Assembly (NCBI RefSeq): GCF_900107375.1 | Contig: NZ_FNPT01000025.1 | Span: 1 to 64,000, forward strand | DNA: 64,000 nt | DNA from: Lysobacter sp. yr284 | Lineage (GTDB): Bacteria > Pseudomonadota > Gammaproteobacteria > Xanthomonadales > Xanthomonadaceae | Direction of reading: 5' to 3' | Shown: positions 24,526-32,263 of the stretch, piece by piece | Layout of the letters: each line of letters starts with the position of its first letter | Numbering within the stretch: position 1 is the first letter of the stretch | The notes under the pieces: generated by a model | The model's input: only the letters and a program-made list of their open reading frames with translations | Databases searched by the model: none | Told to the model about the DNA's origin: nothing | Made by a program: the position numbers and the translations under genes

Positions 24526-25212
24526 ATGATTCCTGCCCACCGGCTTGCCGGCCTGTTCGTCACCGGCACCGACACCGGCATCGGCAAGTCGGTCGCCAGC
24601 GCCGCCCTGCTGCATGCCCTGCGCGCCGGCGGCGCCCGCGCGGTCGGCATGAAGCCGGTCGCCAGCGGCTGCGAGCCCGGCCCGGACGGCTGGCGCAACG
24701 AGGACGCATTGCTGCTGCAGGCGGCCAGCGATCCGCGGCCGCGCTACGGAGACGTCAACCCGTACGCCCTGCCGCAGCCGCTGGCGCCGGAGATCGCCGC
24801 CGCCGAAGCCGGGGTCGAGATCGCGCTGGAGCCGATCCTGGCCGCGCACGCGCGCCTGGCCGCCCAGGCCGACACCGTGGTGGTCGAAGGCGTCGGCGGC
24901 TGGGCCGCGCCGGTCAGCGACCGTCTCGACCAGATCGACCTGGTGCGCGCGCTGAAGCTGCCGGTGGTGCTGGTGGTCGGCCTGCGTCTGGGCGCGATCA
25001 ACCACGCCCGCCTGAGCGCGCGCGCGATCCAGGCCGACGGCGCCGAGCTGATCGGCTGGATCGCCAACTGCATCGACCCGCACATGGCGCGCGCCGACGA
25101 GAACTTCGAGATCCTGCGCCAGCGCCTGCCGGTGCCGTGCTGGGGCCGGCTGCCGCATGCGGCGGATCCCGATCCTGCCGTGCTGGCCGCCGTTTTGCAG
25201 CCGATCTACTGA
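24526..25212 (+). CDS. bioD: Dethiobiotin synthetase
   Basis: A 228-residue ATP-dependent carboxylase that forms the ureido ring of dethiobiotin in biotin synthesis. The P-loop GTDTGIGKS is near residue 14, MKPVASGC follows near residue 42, and the switch segment VVEGVGGWAAPVSD is near 118. IGWIANCIDP near 178 is also typical. It stands alone here, away from the other bio genes, and is divergent from msrC with about 160 bases between. A REP doublet follows. Confidence 0.96.
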   Translation: MIPAHRLAGLFVTGTDTGIGKSVASAALLHALRAGGARAVGMKPVASGCEPGPDGWRNEDALLLQAASDPRPRYGDVNPYALPQPLAPEIAAAEAGVEIALEPILAAHARLAAQADTVVVEGVGGWAAPVSDRLDQIDLVRALKLPVVLVVGLRLGAINHARLSARAIQADGAELIGWIANCIDPHMARADENFEILRQRLPVPCWGRLPHAADPDPAVLAAVLQPIY

Positions 25213-25242
25213 AGCCGCGCGATCTCCCTGCGCGCGATTTCC

Positions 25243-25341
25243 CTGTAGGAGCGGCGCGAGCCGCGACCGCGGGGGTTCCGCTCGCGCCGCTACGGTCGTC
25301 GTAGTTGCGTCGCCGCGGTCGCGACTCGCGTCGCTCCTACG
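25243..25341. repeat. REP-like inverted doublet 2
   Basis: TGTAGGAGCGGCGCGAGCCG from 25243 faces CGCGGTCGCGACTCGCGTCG ending at 25341, with a partial third half near 25278-25292. It lies between the convergent bioD and phasin genes. Confidence 0.85.
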
Positions 25342-25386
25342 GCAGTGCTGCGCAACTCCCATCGCGACTTGCGGCCCGCACAAACG

Positions 25387-25416
25387 AAAAAACCCGACAG
25401 CTTGCGCTGCCGGGTT
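25387..25416 (-). terminator. Terminator of the phasin gene
   Basis: The arms AAACCCGACAG (25390-25400) and CTGCCGGGTTT (pairing region 25406-25416) form a stem with one mismatch. A run of As at 25387-25392 gives a T-run for minus-strand transcripts. It probably works for both convergent genes. Confidence 0.75.
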
Positions 25417-25462
25417 TCTTCACCGCATCGGGCCGCCGGGAGAGAGGCGGCGGCCGCGAGGC

Positions 25463-25873
25463 TTACTTGGCGGCCGGAGCGGCGGCCTTGGCCGCGGCCT
25501 TGGTGGCCTTCTCGACGTTGGCCTGGGTGGCCTTGGCGGCGGTCTCGACCTGCGACTTGGCCAGCTCGGCGATGGCTTCGTTGGTCTTCACGGTGCGGCC
25601 GAAGGCTTCCTGGCCGGTGCTGACGGCGCGCTCGACGTTCTCGCGGGCGATCTGCACGCCCTTCGGGAACAGGGTCTTGAGGGCGTCGAAGTCGCGGGCC
25701 TCGGCGGCTTCGCCGAAGAAGGCGAAGGTGGCGTTGACGCGGTCTTCGATCGCGGCGATCTGCAGGCCGAACACGGCCTCGGCGTTGTCGAGGGCCAGGC
25801 GGTTGACCTGAGCGGCCGTGTCCGCGAACTGGCGCGTGGCGGCGGCGAACTGTTCGTTGAACTGCTGGTACAT
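25463..25873 (-). CDS. Phasin family protein
   Basis: A 136-residue helical protein of the phasin family (polyhydroxyalkanoate granule coat or related). MYQQFNEQFAAATRQFADTA and LFPKGVQIARENVERAV match the family pattern. The tail is Ala/Lys-rich (KAAAKAAAPAAK). No PHA synthase or depolymerase lies in the window, so a direct role on granules is inferred from the family only. It has its own terminator. Confidence 0.9.
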   Translation of the reverse strand: MYQQFNEQFAAATRQFADTAAQVNRLALDNAEAVFGLQIAAIEDRVNATFAFFGEAAEARDFDALKTLFPKGVQIARENVERAVSTGQEAFGRTVKTNEAIAELAKSQVETAAKATQANVEKATKAAAKAAAPAAK

Positions 25874-26186
25874 GGCTTAGCTCCTGAAAAGGTGGCCCAG
25901 ACGGTGGGCGACTGGATTGTGCGATGCAGCATAGGCCGGTCTTTGTTGCGGCGCAACATGACGCCGACGAGCGGTCCTGAATCGTTCAGAAAACCAGCCT
26001 GTTCAGTCAGTTACGGGGTTGCTACCTGAATAGGCAAAGCGGCTTCGCTGCGCGGGCGTGCGCCGATCCACCCGGCGAGGCTGGCGGCAGCGGAGGTCGA
26101 TGCGATGGCGCGCGCATGACCCCGCCCGGAACCGGGCGCGGCATCGGATCGCATCGCAGGTGCCGGCGCGAGGCGCCGGCGCCGGG
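25874..26186. other. Gap between phasin and queD
   Basis: These 313 bases hold the phasin promoter region, with an AT-richer patch at about 25910-26000. A GC-rich hairpin GCCGGCGC-GAG-GCGCCGGC near 26162-26180 lies just after queD and may end its transcript, though it has no T-run. No gene was seen. Confidence 0.5.
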
Positions 26187-26552
26187 TCACTCGCCGCGGT
26201 AGCGGCTGCCGGCGGTGCAGGTCTCGTGGACCACGATCTCGCTCAGCAGCGGCAGCGCCGGCTTGAGCTGTTCCCAGATCCACACCGCCAGCCGCTCGCT
26301 GGTCGGGTTGTCCAGGCCGTCGATGTCGTTGAGGTAATGGTGGTCGAGCCGGTCGTGGATCGGCTGGAACGCCTTCTTGACGTCGGCGTAGTCCATCAGC
26401 CAGCCGCTGTGCTCGCCGATCGCGCCGCTCAGGTGCACTTCGACGCGGAACGAGTGCCCGTGCAGGCGCGCGCACTTGTGGCCTTCCGGCACGTTCGGCA
26501 GCCGGTGCGCGGCTTCCAGGGTGAAGACCTTGAAGATGTCGATGGCGGGCAT
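26187..26552 (-). CDS. queD: 6-carboxy-5,6,7,8-tetrahydropterin synthase
   Basis: A 121-residue enzyme of queuosine/preQ0 synthesis that converts 7,8-dihydroneopterin triphosphate to 6-carboxytetrahydropterin. AAHRLP and CARLHGHSF give the zinc His residues and the catalytic Cys in the CxxxHGH motif that separates QueD from eukaryotic [24 protein letters not shown] and VHETCTAG complete the active site. The length is normal. It lies between the phasin and the tRNA-Met terminator. Confidence 0.95.
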   Translation of the reverse strand: MPAIDIFKVFTLEAAHRLPNVPEGHKCARLHGHSFRVEVHLSGAIGEHSGWLMDYADVKKAFQPIHDRLDHHYLNDIDGLDNPTSERLAVWIWEQLKPALPLLSEIVVHETCTAGSRYRGE

Positions 26553-26661
26553 GGCGACGGAGCGGGTGCGGAGCCGGCGGCGCCGGCGCGTGGAAGGCCA
26601 ATGATCGCGCAGCGCCGGGACCGGCGCGAACGCGACGGCGGGATGCAGCGGTGCGGATACG

Positions 26662-26685
26662 AAAAAGCCCGCTGCGCTGGCGGGC
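26662..26685 (-). terminator. Terminator downstream of tRNA-Met
   Basis: On the minus strand, GCCCGC (26685-26680), a seven-base loop and GCGGGC (26672-26667) are followed by TTTTT (26666-26662). It lies about 30 bases after the tRNA 3' end. Confidence 0.85.
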
Positions 26686-26713
26686 CGGACGGGTGTTGCG
26701 GCGCGTTATTTTA

Positions 26714-26790
26714 TGGTGGCTATGGGTGGACTCGAACCACCGACCCCAGCATTATGAGTGCTGTGCTCTAACCGGCTGAGCTACATAGCC
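26714..26790 (-). tRNA. tRNA-Met (elongator, anticodon CAT)
   Basis: A complete 77-base cloverleaf read on the minus strand, from GGCTATG to an encoded CCA end. The acceptor stem is GGCTATG/CATAGCC. The anticodon loop is CTCATAA with CAT, the D-arm GCTCAGCCGGTTAGAGC, and the T-arm GGTGGTTCGAATCCACC. The sequence closely follows elongator tRNA-Met of other gammaproteobacteria, and it lacks the initiator's unpaired first base. Confidence 0.96.
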
Positions 26791-26915
26791 ACGGTGAGCC
26801 GCGCATTCTTCATGTCGCGAGCGGGCTTGTCAATCCTTTCGCTGCGTTTTGCCCGGCTTGTCCTCTGGCCGACCCCGTGGCAGAGTCGGAGACAGTGAAA
26901 TTAGGAGTCCGCATC

Positions 26916-27542
26916 GTGATCGATCCGGACGGCTACAGACCCAATGTAGGCATCGTCTTGATGCATCCCGATGGGCGCCTGTTCTGGGCGCGCAGGGTGC
27001 ATCGCGACGGATGGCAGTTCCCGCAGGGCGGGATGAACAGCGACGAGACGCCGCTGGAGGCCATGTATCGCGAGTTGCGCGAGGAAACCGGCCTGCAACC
27101 CCATCATGTCGAAGTGCTCGGCGCCACCCCGGGCTGGCTGCGCTATCGCCTGCCGCGCCGGGCGGTGCGGCGCAACGACCGGCTGGTCTGCATCGGCCAG
27201 AAACAAGTGTGGTTCCTGCTGCGGCTGACCGGGCAGGAGTCGGACCTGTGCCTGGACGGGACCGAAAAGCCCGAGTTCGACCACTGGCGCTGGGTCGATT
27301 TCTGGTACCCGATCGAGCACGTGGTGATGTTCAAGCGCGGCGTCTACACCAGCGCCCTGCGTCACCTGGCGCCGTTCGCCCGGCACGTCGCCGGCGACCA
27401 GGCGGTGCCGATGCCGTGCCCGGTCGCCGATTCGCGGCCCGACCCGCGCCGCGACGCCGGCCTCGGCGGCCGCCAGCACCAGCGGCCGCGCGCGCGGTCC
27501 GGCGGGCAGTCGGCCTGCGGCGGCTCCGAACCCGGCGCCTGA
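26916..27542 (+). CDS. rppH: RNA pyrophosphohydrolase, GTG start
   Basis: A 208-residue Nudix enzyme that removes pyrophosphate from the 5' end of mRNAs and triggers decay. [14 protein letters not shown] is the conserved N-terminus. The Nudix box [20 protein letters not shown] begins near residue 40. The GTG at 26916 is chosen because AGGAG sits eight bases upstream and homologues begin here; the frame extends to an ATG at 26877. About 35-40 residues beyond the usual end are Arg/Gly/Gln-rich and disordered. Confidence 0.94.
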   Translation: MIDPDGYRPNVGIVLMHPDGRLFWARRVHRDGWQFPQGGMNSDETPLEAMYRELREETGLQPHHVEVLGATPGWLRYRLPRRAVRRNDRLVCIGQKQVWFLLRLTGQESDLCLDGTEKPEFDHWRWVDFWYPIEHVVMFKRGVYTSALRHLAPFARHVAGDQAVPMPCPVADSRPDPRRDAGLGGRQHQRPRARSGGQSACGGSEPGA

Positions 27543-27602
27543 ACCGGCTCCCGGCCGGTCCCGGGGCGGCCCTGCCGGCGTCTTTGCCGAATTGGGCTTC
27601 CA

Positions 27603-27624
27603 TTAATTGACAATCATTCTCATC
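27603..27624 (+). promoter_or_regulatory. Fur-box-like site before bfd
   Basis: TTGACAATCATTCTCAT (from 27607) matches much of the Fur consensus GATAATGATAATCATTATC and overlaps a TTGACA that could be a -35 box. Iron repression of bfd is known in other bacteria, so the fit is good. The spacing to a -10 is unclear. Confidence 0.6.
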
Positions 27625-27675
27625 CGTGGCGGAATGGCTCCGCAGCCAGCCGGCTGCCAACCGAAGACCAGCGCC

Positions 27676-27879
27676 GTGTACGTCTGCATCTGCAACGGAG
27701 TCACCGACCGCGATATCCGCCAGGCCGCCGAAGCCGGTTGCCGCAGCGTGTCCGAGCTGACCATGCGCACCGGCGCCGGCGCCAATTGCGGCAGCTGCCT
27801 GGACCTGGCCGGCTCGCTGCTGGAGCAGGCGCGCAACGTGCGCGAACTGCCGCTGTCGGTCCTGCAACAAGCCGCCTGA
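27676..27879 (+). CDS. bfd: Bacterioferritin-associated ferredoxin
   Basis: A small [2Fe-2S] protein of about 67 residues that binds bacterioferritin and passes electrons for iron release. The BFD motif is complete: [12 protein letters not shown] at the start and NCGSC near residue 37, giving Cys-x-Cys and Cys-x2-Cys. The GTG at 27676 is chosen because homologues begin MYVCICNGV; in-frame TTG (27607) and ATG (27634) lie upstream, but the first overlaps the Fur-like box. bfr is the next gene. Confidence 0.92.
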   Translation: MYVCICNGVTDRDIRQAAEAGCRSVSELTMRTGAGANCGSCLDLAGSLLEQARNVRELPLSVLQQAA

Positions 27880-27981
27880 CCCGGCCGCGCGCCGCGCCCG
27901 CGCCGCCGTAGCGGCCGCAGGCGTTCCCGCTCCGGAAACCGGGTTTCGCCAAGCGCAATCCGGTGACATAAGAGTTTCCGC

Positions 27982-28006
27982 AACGGCCGCCTCGCGCGGC
28001 CGTTTT
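27982..28006 (+). terminator. Terminator between bfd and bfr
   Basis: Perfect 9-bp arms, AACGGCCGC (27982-27990) and GCGGCCGTT (27996-28004), are followed by a short T-run. It would end bfd transcription and give bfr its own promoter. Confidence 0.7.
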
Positions 28007-28135
28007 CGTGTCCGCCGCCGCAGTTCGCGCGGCCGCGTGCGAGCGATTCGCGATTACCGTTGCGCACGATTCGCGTTTCGTCATGGCCTGCGCGAAAGGG
28101 CTACAGTGCCGCCCATCGCAACGCAGGAGCCGGCC

Positions 28136-28612
28136 ATGAAGGGCGACGCCAAAGTCATCGAATACCTCAACAAAGCGCTCTACAACGAGCTGACCGCGAT
28201 CAACCAGTACTTCCTGCACGCCAAGATGCTGAAGAACTGGGGCCTCAAGGAACTGGCCGAGCACGAGTACCACGAGTCCATCGACGAGATGAAGCATGCC
28301 GACAAGCTGTCGGACCGCATCTTGTTCCTCGACGGCCTGCCGAACTTCCAGGCGCTGGGCAAGCTGCGCATCGGCGAGAACCCGCGCGAACTGCTCGAGT
28401 GCGACCTCGCCCTCGAACTGGAAGCGATCCCGCTGCTGCGCGAGGCGATCAAGTACTGCGAGACCGTCAGCGACTACGTCAGCCGCAAGCTGTTCGCCGA
28501 CATCCTGGATTCGGAAGAAGAGCACGTCGACTGGATCGAGACGCAGCTGGCGCTGATCGAGCGCATCGGCGAGCAGAACTACCTGCTGACCAAGATCGAA
28601 GACGCGTCGTAA
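28136..28612 (+). CDS. bfr: Bacterioferritin
   Basis: A 158-residue iron-storage protein that forms a 24-subunit shell. The ferroxidase ligands are in place: [15 protein letters not shown] (Glu18), [13 protein letters not shown] (Glu51, His54), LALELEAI (Glu94) and SEEEHVDW (Glu127, His130). Met52 in DEMKHAD is the axial haem ligand. AGGAG lies about eight bases before the ATG at 28136. It is paired with bfd but has its own promoter region and a strong terminator. Confidence 0.97.
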   Translation: MKGDAKVIEYLNKALYNELTAINQYFLHAKMLKNWGLKELAEHEYHESIDEMKHADKLSDRILFLDGLPNFQALGKLRIGENPRELLECDLALELEAIPLLREAIKYCETVSDYVSRKLFADILDSEEEHVDWIETQLALIERIGEQNYLLTKIEDAS

Positions 28613-28771
28613 GCGCAAGCGCAATCGCGCAGGAGCCTCGCGCTCCTGCCGCGGTGCGATCCACCCGCCAGCGCACGCCAGCCAGACGGATCGACCGCAG
28701 CCGCGCAAGCGGCGACCTTTCTCCAGCCAGCCGCGGCGACACGCGTCGCCGAGCCAGCCAGACGAAACCCA

Positions 28772-28801
28772 AGCCGCCGGCCCCGTGCCGGCGGCTTTTT
28801 T
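28772..28801 (+). terminator. Rho-independent terminator of bfr
   Basis: Arms of 10 bp, AGCCGCCGGC (28772-28781) and GCCGGCGGCT (28787-28796), enclose a five-base loop and are followed by TTTTT. It is the strongest terminator in the window. Confidence 0.92.
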
Positions 28802-28831
28802 ATTGTCCTTTCAGCGAATCCGGTCGCTCCC

Positions 28832-28930
28832 TGCAGGAGCGGCGCAAGCTGCGACCGCGACAGCGCAGCTGCGGCGAAAGCAACGGCCCGAGCGGTTGTC
28901 CCGCGGTCGCGGCTTGCGCCGCTCCTGCAG
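28832..28930. repeat. REP-like inverted doublet 3
   Basis: TGCAGGAGCGGCGCAAGCTG from 28832 faces CGCGGTCGCGGCTTGCGCCG ending in CTCCTGCAG at 28930. It differs from the other doublets by TGCAGG in place of TGTAGG at both outer ends. Confidence 0.85.
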
Positions 28931-28960
28931 GGGCTTCGGCCATTTCCCGCGTACATGCAG

Positions 28961-28986
28961 AAACCGCCGGCTCGGGCCGGCGGTTT
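28961..28986 (-). terminator. Hairpin ending the DUF4126 gene
   Basis: Perfect 10-bp arms (28961-28970 and 28977-28986) enclose a six-base loop, just after the DUF4126 stop. T-runs are short on both strands, so it may act in both directions. Confidence 0.6.
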
Positions 28987-29011
28987 TCGGGAGCAGGGAG
29001 CGATCGCGGCC

Positions 29012-29605
29012 TCAGCCGGCTTCCAGCGCCTTGGGCTCGCGCTTGCGCCGCCGGAACAGCAGCCGCCACAGCCACCACAGCATCAGCGCCAGCACCACGG
29101 TGATCGTCGCCACGATGCCCAGGCTCAGCCAGGGGTGGGCGAAGGCCAGCGCCAGCACGCCGATCACGGCGGCGTCCTCGGTGATCGAGGCGGTCCAGTT
29201 GCTGATCGGTTCGGGCGAGGTGTTGAGCAGGGCGCGCGAGCTGGACTTGAGCAGGTGGCTGGTCAGCGCGACGCCGGCGCCGGCGGCGAGGGCGCCGGCG
29301 CCGAGCTGGCCGTCCGGCGAGATCGTCGCGGCGGCCAGGAACGCGCCCACCGGCACCCGCAGCAGGGTGTGCAGCAGATCCCAGCCCGAGTCCACGCCGG
29401 GGATCTTGTCGGCGAAGAACTCGCCGACCGTCAGCAGGCCGCACACGCCCAGCACCCACGGCGACTCGGTCGCCTGCAGCGCCGGCGGCAGGTCCAGCCA
29501 GCCGAGCATGCCGGCCAGGCCGACCCCGAACACGGTCAGGTAGACCCGGACGCCCGACAGCCAGGCCAGAACTACGCCAACTGCGAACAGGTGCGCATCG
29601 GACAT
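29012..29605 (-). CDS. DUF4126 family membrane protein
   Basis: A 197-residue protein with four to five hydrophobic segments. SGVRVYLTVFGVGLAGMLGWL, EFFADKIPGVDSGWD, and ALTSHLLKSSSRALLNTSPEP are DUF4126 signatures. The C-terminus is a hydrophobic helix ending in a basic RRKREPK tail. The function is unknown. It is divergent from the first DUF6776-like gene, about 70 bases away. Confidence 0.87.
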   Translation of the reverse strand: MSDAHLFAVGVVLAWLSGVRVYLTVFGVGLAGMLGWLDLPPALQATESPWVLGVCGLLTVGEFFADKIPGVDSGWDLLHTLLRVPVGAFLAAATISPDGQLGAGALAAGAGVALTSHLLKSSSRALLNTSPEPISNWTASITEDAAVIGVLALAFAHPWLSLGIVATITVVLALMLWWLWRLLFRRRKREPKALEAG

Positions 29606-29676
29606 CGCGGCATTCCCGTTAAGATTGAAGGTTGAGTATAGGTAAACCGGCGGCTGCGGGCCGTCGACGTCTCCGT

Positions 29677-30414
29677 ATGAGCAAAACGCCGCCGCCCCGC
29701 TTCGTCATCGTCCAGCAGCAGCCGGACAAGCGACCTTATATCTGGTCGGCAGTGGGCGTGGCGTGGGCGGTATCGCTGGCGCTGGCCTGGTGGTGGTCGC
29801 AGTCGCTGGCCGCGCCGCAGCTGCCCAAGCTCAAGGTCGAGCTCGACCAGACCCGGCGCGAGCTGCGCCAGCGCCAGTCCGAGCTGGACAAGCTGGCCCA
29901 GCGCGAGGCCAACCTGCAGCGCTCCGACCAGGTCAGCCGGGCCGCCAACAAGCAGGTCCAGAGCTCGCTGGCCCAGCGCGAGGAGGAAATCTCCGACCTG
30001 CGCGCGGATGTCGCCTTCTACGAACGCCTGGTCGGCGCGACCGCGCCGGCCAAGGGGCTGAACGTGCACTCGGTGGAGTTCCACGCCGAGGCCGGCGGCA
30101 CCTGGCGGTACCAGATCGTCCTGACCCAGAACCTGAACCGCGGTGCGGTGAGCAGCGGGGGGCTGCAATTCCAGGTCGAAGGGGTGCGTGGCGGCAAGCT
30201 CGCCACCGTGGGTTGGGACGAGTTGCACCAGAAGTCCAAGGCGCCCGCCCAGGACTACTCCTTCCGCTACTTCCAGACCCTCGACGGCAGCGTGATGCTG
30301 CCGGCCGGCTTCACTGCGCAACGCATACGCGTTTCGTTGCGCGGAGAGAACGCCTCGATCGAGCAGCGCTTCGCCTGGAAGAGCGGCGTCACCGTAACGA
30401 CTGGGGAAACCTGA
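29677..30414 (+). CDS. DUF6776-like membrane-anchored coiled-coil protein 1
   Basis: A 245-residue protein. One transmembrane helix near residues 22-42 is followed by a coiled coil (ELDQTRRELRQRQSELDKLA onward) to about 105. A beta-rich periplasmic domain with ADVAFYERLVGA, IVLTQNLNRGAVSSGGL and FRYFQTLDGSVMLPAGF follows. It is a paralogue of the gene at 30879, with the bactofilin gene in between. The arrangement suggests that both proteins link the envelope to the bactofilin scaffold, which is inference. Confidence 0.82.
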   Translation: MSKTPPPRFVIVQQQPDKRPYIWSAVGVAWAVSLALAWWWSQSLAAPQLPKLKVELDQTRRELRQRQSELDKLAQREANLQRSDQVSRAANKQVQSSLAQREEEISDLRADVAFYERLVGATAPAKGLNVHSVEFHAEAGGTWRYQIVLTQNLNRGAVSSGGLQFQVEGVRGGKLATVGWDELHQKSKAPAQDYSFRYFQTLDGSVMLPAGFTAQRIRVSLRGENASIEQRFAWKSGVTVTTGET

Positions 30415-30417
30415 CAG

Positions 30418-30846
30418 ATGTTCAAGACCAACAGCAGCAAACCGGCTCCCCTGCGCGAAGGCCAGGTCGACACCATGATCGGCTCGCAGGTGGTGATCCG
30501 CGGCGACCTGCAATTCAGCGGCGGCCTGTACATCGAGGGCCGCATCATCGGCAAGCTGATCGCCGCCGACGGCCAGCCGGCCAGCCTGACCCTGGCCGAG
30601 AACGGCAGCATCGAGGGCGAGGTGCGCGCGCCGGTGGTGATCATCAACGGCACCCTGCACGGCGATGTCTACGCCAGCGAGCGGGTCGAGCTGGCGGCCA
30701 AGGCCCGGGTCGAGGGCAACGTGCATTACAAGGTGGTCGAGATGACCGCCGGCTCGCAGCTGACCGGCCGCCTGATCCACGCCGACGCCGCGGCTGCGCT
30801 GCCGCCGCCTGAAGCCGCGATTACCGCCGGCGCCCTGGTGGATTGA
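30418..30846 (+). CDS. Bactofilin (polymer-forming cytoskeletal protein)
   Basis: A 142-residue protein with the bactofilin right-handed beta-helix core: DTMIGSQVVIRGDLQFSGGL, YIEGRIIGKL, NGSIEGEVRAP, NGTLHGDVYASERVEL and ARVEGNVHYKVVEM. Flexible ends flank the core. It starts three bases after the stop of the upstream DUF6776-like gene. Bactofilins polymerise without nucleotide at the inner membrane and help to position envelope enzymes. Confidence 0.94.
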   Translation: MFKTNSSKPAPLREGQVDTMIGSQVVIRGDLQFSGGLYIEGRIIGKLIAADGQPASLTLAENGSIEGEVRAPVVIINGTLHGDVYASERVELAAKARVEGNVHYKVVEMTAGSQLTGRLIHADAAAALPPPEAAITAGALVD

Positions 30847-30878
30847 GCCGGCCCGCCGCCGCCCTCACGCTGGGGCGG

Positions 30879-31664
30879 ATGAGCGAGGACACCAGCCCAC
30901 CCCGACCTGCGCCCGCCGCCCCGGCGGCCGGCGCCGCCGCTTCGTCCCATCGCTGGCGCCTGCCGGCGATGGCGCTGTTGGCCGCGGCCCTGGCGTTCGG
31001 CGCCTGGGGCCTGTGGCGTTCGTTCAGCGGCGAGGACGCCCCCGCCCCGGCACCCGTCGGCGCCGGCGCGGCGACCCCGCGCCAGATGCAGGCCGAACTG
31101 GAGCAGCTGCGCCAGCGCGTGGCCACCCTGGGCCGCTCCGACGCGATCAGCCGCCAGGCCAACCGCGACCTGCAGAGCGCCCTGGCCGAGCGCGACGAAG
31201 AGATTTCCGGCCTGCGCGCCGACGTGGCCTTCTACGAACGCCTGGTCGGCGCCACCGGCCAGCGCCGCGGCCTCACCGTGCACGCGCTGAAGATGCAGGC
31301 GCAGGACGGCGCGCCGTCGGCCTGGCACTTCACCACCACCCTGACCCAGAACCTCAACCGCGGCGCGGTCAGCGCCGGCCGGCTGACCCTGGCCCTGGAA
31401 GGCACCCGCAACGGCAAGCTGGAGAAGCTGGCCTGGACCGACCTGCGCCAGCAGGCCGATGCGCCGGGCGTGGGCTACTCGTTCAAATACTTCGAGCAGG
31501 TCGAGGGCGACGTGTTCGTCCCCGCCGGCCTGACCCCGGTGCGGGTGACGGTGCGCCTGGTCCCGCAATCCGGGGCCGCGGTCGAGCAGTCCTTCACCTG
31601 GGCCGACGCCACCCGCGACGCGGCCGCGGCGAGCGCCGAAGCGGTGCGTCCCGCCGGGCCTTGA
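30879..31664 (+). CDS. DUF6776-like membrane-anchored coiled-coil protein 2
   Basis: A 261-residue paralogue of the gene at 29677. It has a Pro/Ala-rich cytoplasmic start, a membrane helix near residues 30-48, a coiled coil (MQAELEQLRQRVATLGRSD), then ADVAFYERLVGA and TTLTQNLNRGAVSAGRL, which are nearly identical to the first copy. The ATG at 30879 follows GGGGCGG; an in-frame TTG at 30843 overlaps the bactofilin stop and would add twelve residues. The duplication around a bactofilin is unusual. Confidence 0.82.
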   Translation: MSEDTSPPRPAPAAPAAGAAASSHRWRLPAMALLAAALAFGAWGLWRSFSGEDAPAPAPVGAGAATPRQMQAELEQLRQRVATLGRSDAISRQANRDLQSALAERDEEISGLRADVAFYERLVGATGQRRGLTVHALKMQAQDGAPSAWHFTTTLTQNLNRGAVSAGRLTLALEGTRNGKLEKLAWTDLRQQADAPGVGYSFKYFEQVEGDVFVPAGLTPVRVTVRLVPQSGAAVEQSFTWADATRDAAAASAEAVRPAGP

Positions 31665-31878
31665 CCGCACGGTCGCGGCCTGGCTCGCGGCCGGCTGCGA
31701 CGAAGGCCGATGCGCCCCACGCCCGCGCCAGGCGCCTGGGCAGCGGCGGCCGCCAGGCCGCACGCCGGGCCTCCAGGTCCGCTTCCACCGGTGCGAAGCC
31801 CCGATTCCCGCCAATACGCGACTGGCTGTGTTCGCCTGGCGCGCTTGAATGCGCGGCGTGCGGCCTTATCCTTTGTGC

Positions 31879-32253
31879 ATGGAAATCGCCACCCTCAACT
31901 CCGCGCCGGGCTACCAGTCGCTGGAGCGCCCGCTGCAGTTCACCTCCTCGGCCGCGCACAAGGTGCGCGAGCTGATCGCCGAGGAAGGCAACGACGCGCT
32001 CAAGCTGCGCGTCTACATCCAGGGCGGCGGCTGCTCGGGCTTCCAGTACGGCTTCGAGTTCGACGAACAGCAGGGCGAGGACGACCTGGCGGTGCAGACC
32101 GACGGCGTGACCCTGCTGGTCGACCCGCTGAGCCTGCAATACCTGATGGGCGCGGAAGTCGACTACACCGAGAGCCTGCACGGTTCGCAGTTCGTGATCC
32201 GCAATCCGAACGCGAAGACCACCTGCGGCTGCGGTTCCTCGTTCGGCGTTTGA
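31879..32253 (+). CDS. erpA: Iron-sulfur cluster insertion protein ErpA
   Basis: A 124-residue A-type carrier that delivers Fe-S clusters to target proteins. [19 protein letters not shown] opens the fold, and the three cluster Cys are in [11 protein letters not shown] and TCGCGSSF near the C-terminus. The ATG at 31879 matches family starts. It lies between the DUF6776/bactofilin group and nudC, about 10 bases before the latter. Confidence 0.95.
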   Translation: MEIATLNSAPGYQSLERPLQFTSSAAHKVRELIAEEGNDALKLRVYIQGGGCSGFQYGFEFDEQQGEDDLAVQTDGVTLLVDPLSLQYLMGAEVDYTESLHGSQFVIRNPNAKTTCGCGSSFGV

Positions 32254-32263
32254 CCGCGCGCGA

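Larger units (their letters stand above)
28613..29011. other. Convergent gap with terminators and REP doublet
   Basis: The 399 bases between the convergent bfr and DUF4126 genes hold the bfr terminator (28772-28801), REP doublet 3 (28832-28930) and a second hairpin (28961-28986). No gene was seen. Confidence 0.7.

Noticed and set aside
26714-26790. tRNA-Ile2 (CAT anticodon, lysidine-modified) or initiator tRNA
   Set aside because: The stems and loops follow elongator tRNA-Met closely, and the first base pair is matched, unlike the initiator.
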